DNA of 64,000 bases. Origin: Hyphodiscus hymeniophilus (Eukaryota; Ascomycota; Leotiomycetes; Helotiales; Hyphodiscaceae). Location: positions 1,178,001 through 1,242,000 of the forward strand of contig VNKQ01000012.1 of assembly GCA_016508695.1 (NCBI GenBank), read 5' to 3'. The translations under genes and the position numbers were made by a program. How positions within the stretch are numbered: the stretch's first letter is position 1; each line of letters begins with the position of its first letter. Under the pieces are notes generated by a model that had not been told where the DNA came from, searched no databases, and saw only the letters and a program-made list of their open reading frames with translations. Of this stretch, positions 57,250-64,000 are shown piece by piece.

Positions 57250-60111
57250 CTAAAAAAGCGAAAGCTGGAGGGAAGACTGCCTTCGAGCAGCCCCTGGAAC
57301 AATTATTTCAATCATCCTCATGATCTCCAAATAATCATCAAGGAGATAATCCTCTGCAGCCTCCAATGGTGCTGGTTTGGTTGTGAATGCAATGCAATTC
57401 CTCGTCAAAGCTACCGCATCCTTCCCGGCTTGATTTTTCAGTAAGGGGTCCGCTTTCGCGTCAAGCAAAGCTTTCACTATCATATGGGCAGTCCCGTCAT
57501 TGGAGCCTTTGAGTATCACTAAATGGAGAGGCGAGTTTCCTTCAACATCTCTGCGATTCGGATCCGCTCCGTATTCGAGCAAGCAGTCGATGAGCTCCAA
57601 CCTTGGCCCGGAAGTCGATACGGCGAAATGCAGTGGTGTTTGATTTCTGTTGTTCGAACAATTTGGTGATGCTCCATTCTCAAGCAACGTTCTGGAAAGT
57701 ATCAGAATAAAATATAAAATTAAGACATATTAAGACAGCATAACTCGGGTAGACTTGAGGAGGAAGATACTTACGCAACAGCGTGAAGTCGGGATGAATT
57801 ATGAGTTCTCACTGTTCTCACTGCGGTGTGAAGAATCGTCTCTGTTACAACACGATGATCTCTGTTGTAAGAGTGCACCAGACCCAGATCTGACCCAGCT
57901 TTGATAAGGGCTTTCATCGCCTCCCACTGGCCCCATCGGAATGCCAAATCCATTGGTCTATTCCCGTCGCTGTCCAAAGCGTCGACAGTCGCTTTGGCAT
58001 GTCGTAGGAGCTCGATGACCTCAGGGTTTCCCATTGCAGCTGCGTAGTGTAGTGGCGTTCGTTCCCGATATCCGCTAACATCCGGACTGATGCCTCTATG
58101 ATGTAGAAAGAACTCGACAGTTTTTGTCCTGTTCCAAAACGCAGCTAGGTGGAGAGGAGAGTCTGGGAAGACATCAGAGGAGAGCTTTAGCTTGAGCGCA
58201 GACCTAAATTTGGTCACAACGCTCCTTTTGCCGCGGAGCTGCAACACTAGAGTAAGGGTTGATAAACAAGTTCCACAGGCTGCAGCCTGAACCAAGTTAA
58301 AGCCCTGCCTATTTTGTATATGCATACTGAATGCTTGATGATCAGCTCTTGATAGAGATTTAATGATTTTGAGCCGACTGTCTTTACTTGGATCTGATAT
58401 TTGGTCTGGGTACTGCCACAGATCTGGCTGTTGCGTTCTGATACTTCTCAAACTACCAACTTTCAATAGGTCGTAGTTGTGAGGGGAGTTTGAGGGAGAT
58501 TCAGAGGTCATTCCAAGGCTGGCCAGAAGAAAAAGATACGGGACGGAGGCCACAGCCGCGAATAGCGGTGGGAAAGGCGGTGGATGTGCAAGGGTTGATA
58601 GCCTGGGTGTTTGATACTGGCTAGCTCCCGTAGAACTGATTTTATTCAGAAGGTAATCGACGACTGGAGGATGTCCGAAGTAAGATGCAAGTGAGAGTGG
58701 CGTCCAACCCTCGAAAGACATCAATCTTCCCGCAATCTGGGTCTGGATTTGGCAAGCGACTTGTGCAGCACCCTCGCCCCCTTGCCTCACAACAGCTTTC
58801 ACAACATTCAGATCACCCTGAACAGCAGCCCATTGAAGATCTGTGGTCTCCGCACGTTCAGGATTGTTTGAGTTCTTGCGTGCGTCCTGAAATTCCCGTG
58901 CCAACTTGAGATGACAGTTTCGCAGTTCAAAAAAAGGTAGAGATGATTTGAAGGGCTCAACGAAGAGTGGGAGTAGCAAGCGTCCGTCGAGGACTTCTCC
59001 GCGATTATCCTCAGCCTGTCCAATAGTATCCGTTGGCCTGCCATTCAGAATCTCTAGAGGCATGACAGGTTCATCAATGGATAGCTTTACAGAGCCGTGC
59101 TTTACTTCAATTTCTTTCAAAATGGCGCCATCTTTGACGAGGTACGTTAAGGAGTCATTGCTTACCCTTCCGGGATGGGAAAAATCAACGGGCGCTTGTT
59201 TTTCAATATCAACAGAAGGGCAGGCCGTCTCCGAACCATCAGAGCTGTCTTCTGGGACGGCTTGATCCATAATCACACCGAAGGAGAATAGTCTGTGCAG
59301 CTCCATCAGGTGGGGACCAGGAGATTCTGGTTGAGGCGTGAGGTCAATAAGATTGTCGTCATCCATGAGGTTGGCAGATGCTTGCTGAAATTCGCGTTCT
59401 CGTGTCTTCTGCATCGAAAATGCTCGTAAATACGGCTCTAATTTGGAAAGAAGGTCGCCGTCAATTTCCACGGTTTTATCGTCGGGATCTATGTCGAGCA
59501 CACTGAATGTGTCATCTTCTCGAAGACTAGAGGCTAGGTTTCTCGCTCTCCACGCTCTGGATCGTGAATCCGTCTGCTCACGGAGATCATCAAGAAAAGC
59601 CTGCTTCTCGTGTAGCAGCTGGAAGATCTCCGATGTTGACTTTCTATTCCGTGTTGGCCATCGCGTATCAACATTGAAGATCAACTTACAAGTGCAGCGA
59701 GGAAGTGAGGATCTGGAAGCCTTGTTGCTGGCCTCTAAGGTCTACAATGAGATCCTTGATGTCCTCTTCCTTCAATAGGTATTTCAAGCCGTTGGTGAGA
59801 CTGGCGGCTTCTTGTTCAAGCTCGGTGATGAGTTTGGACATCGTTATACTGCTTCCCGATAAGGCCGCATTGAATGATTTAGTCCACTCATTCTCAGCAC
59901 GTAGTACCTTCGAAATCACACCATTCTGGTTATTCAACTCGACCTGTATCTGAGAAAGCGCTACCTGGTAAGTAGAGACAGCGACGCTCAAGTTGTCAAG
60001 GATACGTTGAATGCTAGCCTGCCTGCCCGGAAGCCGCCGGCAGAGGTTGTAGACCTGACAACAACAGGTGGCCAAAGCCACGACCCCGGCTGTTATCGAC
60101 AATGGATCCAT
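57250..60111 (-). CDS. Helo-like N-terminal domain / ankyrin repeat protein (910 aa)
   Basis: Three minus exons, 60111-59690, 59643-57775 and 57691-57250, total 2733 nt, phases 2 and 2. The start MDPLSITAGVVALATCC is the typical opening of the fungal N-terminal domain found on STAND/NLR proteins; it continues about 135 residues as helices. The middle (about 150-430) is acidic and disordered, with no P-loop seen, so a NACHT or NB-ARC module seems absent. From about 430 to the end there are ankyrin repeats: TPLSLASYFGHPPVVDYLL, SPLHLAAFWNRTKTVEFFL, TPLHYAAAMGNPEVIELL, TPLHFAVSTSG and others. Proteins of this kind are linked to fungal self/non-self recognition and cell-death signalling; that role is an inference here. 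Confidence 0.85.
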
Positions 60112-61408
60112 CGGAATGACATACGGTCTGCTCGATGCGCCGTTACCAGCAAGGCATGCAGGATGTTAACGGTTGTCAAAGGTGTCAACGGTGTCTCAAG
60201 TAATGAGAGGCCAGGTCTTCGAGTCATCCGCAGGCTCAGCTGACCCATCATCGGCGGTATGAAGGTACACACATCCTGGATGAGGCTGTCAAGCCACCTC
60301 GTTTTGCAACCCAGTCGCGGCAGAGGGCCAGATTGCGACAGCCATGCAATGCAGCATGCGTGCAGGATGTTGCGATAAGGAATTTAAATGTCGAAAGAGT
60401 AGAGAGAGGAAGAGCGAGTGAGAGCGACAGAGAGAGATGACATCTTGAACTGTTTACTCTTTTGAATGCGATTGTTATATCCCCTGGACATATAGCGAAG
60501 GAACCATGTCGTTGAATGGGACTTGATGGGATGAATTTGGGGCTTACTGCATACAAACACCAGAGCCACCAAAGCCAATTAGAGAAGCTTACATAATACA
60601 TTGTCACTCTCTCTTCAGCTGCTGCTGCAAGGCATACTCGCAAGGCGTCTTTGAACAGTTTATTCTCTACTGCGGGTTTACATTCACTGGTGGCTTCACT
60701 GCTTAATGGTATATATGCTCCTTGAGGTTAGTCCATTGGAACCCCCCCGCACCATGTTCACAAGGTATTCCCAATAGTATACTACTTGGACTTCTAATGC
60801 GAAGCGACGAGAGGCAGTTGATAATAGTGTTACATGGTGGAATTCAAAGAGTAAAGGTAATATCCCATGGCGTAACGTGCCGAAGGGCCGATGAGGAGTC
60901 CGAGGGGTTGGTAGTGAATGTTTGGCGTGGAGCTCCTTTCGCCGGCCAGCAGCTAAGGTGGAGGGTTCTTCTATAAACTTGAAATGAAGCGTTTTGGTGG
61001 TAAAGCTTCCGGTCCCTTGCTAGTAACCGATTCTATTGTGCAATTTTTACTGCATCTGTATGGGATGACCATGCGTTGTAAACATTTGCTCGCTGCTCGC
61101 GACTCGTAGTTCACATCGCTAGAGCAGGGTCCTACGTTAAGGTTGCGTTGTCCGTCTAAGGGCCGCAATGGATGCGGTGCATACCTGCTCTCTCATCCAA
61201 CACAGAGCCAAAACCCCGAGACAGACTCGTCTCTACGTTTTATTCTCCTTGGAAAGCCACTCCAAGTACGTGTCTCCCGAGAGATCTTCGTCCGGATCTC
61301 CATCGCCATGGAGACGACTTCTGTTCTGCTCAATCCAAAGCTGTTTCTCCTTCTTTGATTTCAGTCGTGACTCGTCGTAGATTGCTCTGTCTTTCGACTA
61401 TAGCAGAA
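60112..61408. other. Intergenic, no gene recognised
   Basis: About 1.3 kb. Near 60400-60440 there is an AG/GA-rich stretch. Frames at 60722-60976 and 61143-61432 have no recognisable content. The part next to 60112 is the promoter of the ankyrin gene. Confidence 0.5.
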
Positions 61409-62703
61409 TTAGCTCTTGTTCGAAAGAAATAGCCGCAAAGATTGAGTGGCTTCGGTTACCTCGAGTAGAAGCTAGGCGTGATTTTCAGTTGCAAGCAAGC
61501 ATTTGATGAACTTACGTGCATGAGTGTGATTGAGTATTCAACCTCCGGATATCTTTGCGTCAGGGCTATTAGCTTGACAATCAAGACGTTATAAGTTTCC
61601 TTGTCATTGATCAAGTACTCTGTTTCTTCCATGACGCCTTTGTTAGATGTGATGCGACACATCCATGGCCCATCTTTAACCGTATAGCCCTTTTCAGCCC
61701 GAGTAGCCGGAAGCGTGGCTTTAGCCCAAATGGTACCGTTTGCCGTGTATGTTGCATGGCCTGTAGTAGGAGAGTCGGCAGTAGGCGCGGATGTAACGGA
61801 AGACCTTGACGCTGTTGAATGCAGTGATTCAATCTCGCCAGGAGGGATGATGCAAAGTCTCGTGTGCTCCTGAAGAGTGCTCTCGAATTCGTGGAAAGAC
61901 GTGCTATAACCAAAAAACAGCGTCGTAATTCTCGTACTGTCAAAAACTCCATCGATGAGGCGATTGAGGTGAACAACGAATTCGCGCTGACCCTGATTTG
62001 CTGAGCATTTGCCAGATTTGCGCTCCCCGAGCCTCTCTTTGAGACAGATATTTGCGAGATGATATGCCTACGATCTAGTCAGCCTCGTTGGCTCAACATA
62101 TCAGCCTGAGATTTTGTGACCTTGGTTCGCAAATTCTCCTTCGACCATAACGTCTGGGGGATATTTGCATCTTTCAGCTCTTCTATGATGAGTTCCTCTA
62201 CTTTAGCCTTCGTTGCTGCCAATTCAGGGCGGCGAAGAAGCGCCGCCACTACTGGCACGAGTTCACCCAGGCGCGTTGACCTTCTTTGAGATTCGGGATC
62301 AGTACCATTCGCTACTTGCTTGAAGTCTGCCGCGAAGTCCTGATGGTGGTAGGAAGAGGTGCTGCAAATATCTTTCGCATCAAGAACCGAAATTTTGGAG
62401 AGGGTGTCTTCATGTACGTATGTGACATGGCCGCCTGTATCTCCAACTGAGGTGTCCAGAACTGTCCATTGCATGAAGATGGTTTTGAGAGTATCTGCTG
62501 TGGCCGTTCCCGTAAGTTTATTGTACCTGCATAACCTCGGAGTCAGCGTATTCTCGATAGACTTGAGAGTAGGGAGACAGTTCGAAAGAGGACGCCCAGT
62601 AGGAAAGCTCTGTATCGCTGCTCTTAAACTAACTAGAACAAGAAGCAACAAACAAGATATTGGGTCTAACGTACGGGAGGATGTCATCCTCACAAAAAGT
62701 CAT
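61409..62703 (-). CDS. Unrecognised 383-residue protein
   Basis: Four minus exons by phase: 62703-62675, 62628-62121, 62067-61516 and 61471-61409; total 1152 nt. It starts MTFCEDDILP and ends LRLFLSNKS. Residues 50-120 read ADTLKTIFMQWTVLDTSVGD and HVTYVHEDTLSKISVLD; later VVHLNRLIDGVFDSTRI and WAKATLPATRAEKGYTVKDG appear. No known motif, membrane segment or signal peptide. All junctions keep frame, but exon 2 is also open in a second frame, so the first intron boundaries are uncertain. Function unknown. Confidence 0.6.
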
Positions 62704-63434
62704 CGTGACGTTGATGTATCGTGCGAGGAGAAGTTGAGGTGTTGGAGAGTAGGATGTCGCGAGGGGCACAATGTTGCTTCAATCCCAGAAATTAAGGCCT
62801 TCGAAGTAAGTTATTTTAGACTAAGAGGTCATTCACTGAGTGTCCCGAAGTATCTTGCTCCACATTGTGCAAGGGATTCTTGTGATTGAGAATGGATCTA
62901 AATCGTCGAGATAGCTTGAGGCTTTGAGCAGTTCCAAAAACTTCCGGGAAGATTGTCCATAAATGGAAAGAGTCCTAATTTCGCACAACTCCCCTCTTCC
63001 CATCCTTAGGTATCCTCTCAAAGTACAATTTCCACAGCATTAGCTCGCCCTCTGTGCACTTGATTAGCAAGGTCATTGTAGGAATCGTTCAAGGCCCCAG
63101 AGTATTGACTTTTGGAAAATCATCAGTCCACAGTCCATACTAATCTTTCATAATATAGTTGCTTTATTTTTTCAATACTCCTACCATGCCTTACGCGCAC
63201 GCATTGTGCCGGCCCTTCTATATATACAGTTGTGACAGATCCGGAGTAGAGTTCAACCATCGCTAATGCATCCCGCGCCCATGAGAAATCTATATTAATC
63301 AAACAATATCGAAGGTGCTGGTACATGACATGGCTTCTGTTCAGGTACGACGGTCATTAAGAGGTGGTGATTCGGATAGATATTGGATGTCGTTGTAAAT
63401 TTACACTGTCGTAGTGGTGATGAGAAAGGTCTCT
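62704..63434. other. Intergenic
   Basis: About 730 bp without a recognised gene; it includes the 5' region of the 383-residue gene and the 3' region of TIM23. Confidence 0.5.
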
Positions 63435-64000
63435 TCAAAACAGAGCTTTCCTCGTGACCTGCATATCAAAGTATCAGCGAAGAAGCAGAAAGCAATGGAA
63501 CCAGCAACTTACCGCCCATCCTCCAGCCACGGATGCCACAATTCCACCAGAAATCATCATAGGGCGAACACCTCTTGTACTCTTGAATATCATTCCACTT
63601 AGAGCGCCAGCCAGAACACTATTCGCAGAATCATGCTTCCCTCGCATGTGTCCGATGAAGGAATTGAAGCCGTTGTATACCAATGCGATTACGCCTGCGG
63701 AGTTTCCTAGGAATGGTCCACGCCGTGTCACGGCGTTCAAGACTGAATTCAGTCGTAGCTTGGGTGGTTGTCCCGCGGACCTCCTTAGGCCTTCTTGTAA
63801 TCCCCAAGCCCCTCCTACTGTCAAAGCAGTCAAGTATGTAACGCCAGTACCGTAGCAGAGATCATCGGACCAGCCCCTTGATGGCAGAGCTGATTGCGAG
63901 CCGGGGAGATCAGAGAGAGCGGATTCTTCGAGAGAGAGGTAGTCGAGGGTTTGTTGATTCAGACCAGCGAGGGGATGTAATTGGGATGGATCTGCGAAGG
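63435..64000 (-). CDS. TIM23: Mitochondrial inner-membrane import channel Tim23 (C-terminal part)
   Basis: Channel subunit of the TIM23 presequence translocase. The start lies beyond the window edge. Minus exons: 64000-63513 and 63458-63435, joined by a 54-nt GTAAGT...CAG intron, phase 0; the last exon adds VTRKALF and stop. The intermembrane part LDYLSLEESALSDLPGSQ is followed by GVTYLTALTVGGAWGLQEG (first membrane segment), RRGPFLGNSAGVIALVYNG, and SVLAGALSGMIFKSTRG and MMISGGIVASVAGGWA for the others. This order fits the Tim17/22/23 family and Tim23 specifically. Confidence 0.93.

Noticed and set aside
1..64000. CRISPR array, rRNA genes, bacterial-type operons or secondary-metabolite core enzymes
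   Set aside because: None seen. The split genes and gene families are eukaryotic fungal, and no PKS, NRPS or terpene-cyclase text appears.

Overview
This window is nuclear DNA of a filamentous ascomycete (Pezizomycotina). The signs are intron-split genes with short GT-AG introns (mostly 46-80 nt, often with a CTAAC/CTGAC branch site), and fungal families such as a Zn2Cys6 regulator, DHA1 drug transporters, 2EXR and DUF7704 proteins and a Helo-like N-terminal ankyrin protein. A leotiomycete-like fungus is my guess; no marker gene here proves it. Splice junctions were worked out by hand by matching intron phase to the reading frames. Most coding totals come out as exact multiples of three.

Left part (1-20.6 kb): the 3' end of twinfilin, then the mitochondrial succinate/fumarate carrier (six exons), a Zn2Cys6 regulator lacking one zinc-binding cysteine, dihydrofolate reductase, an ankyrin protein, a head-to-head pair of tricalbin-like ER contact-site proteins, a small AT-rich MITE-like element and an amino-acid permease.

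Middle (20.6-38 kb): an uncertain stretch with a CHAT-domain remnant, an MFS transporter, a DUF7704 membrane protein, a secreted alpha/beta hydrolase, the SAGA subunit Sgf73/ataxin-7, a DHA1 transporter and an unrecognised 507-residue protein.

Right part (38-64 kb): an LTR-retrotransposon (gag) remnant next to a large inverted repeat, a class 3 lipase, a DHA1 transporter, a divergent pair of lysophosphatidate acyltransferase and the PdxT/Sno glutaminase of vitamin B6 synthesis, a small 91-residue gene, a C2H2 family protein with a five-copy coding minisatellite and an apparent frameshift, two poorly known genes, a non-coding tandem-repeat block, a 2EXR protein, a 910-residue Helo-like/ankyrin protein, another unrecognised gene and the 3' part of TIM23.

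The genes do not form one pathway or an obvious secondary-metabolite cluster; no PKS, NRPS or terpene-cyclase gene was seen. It reads as ordinary gene-dense fungal chromosome mixed with accessory genes (transporters, ankyrin/Helo, CHAT remnant) and decayed repeats. The most interesting items are the Zn2Cys6 protein with a Cys-to-Tyr change, a possible internal SGF73 isoform, the minisatellite C2H2 gene, the Helo-like-ankyrin gene and three repeat structures.
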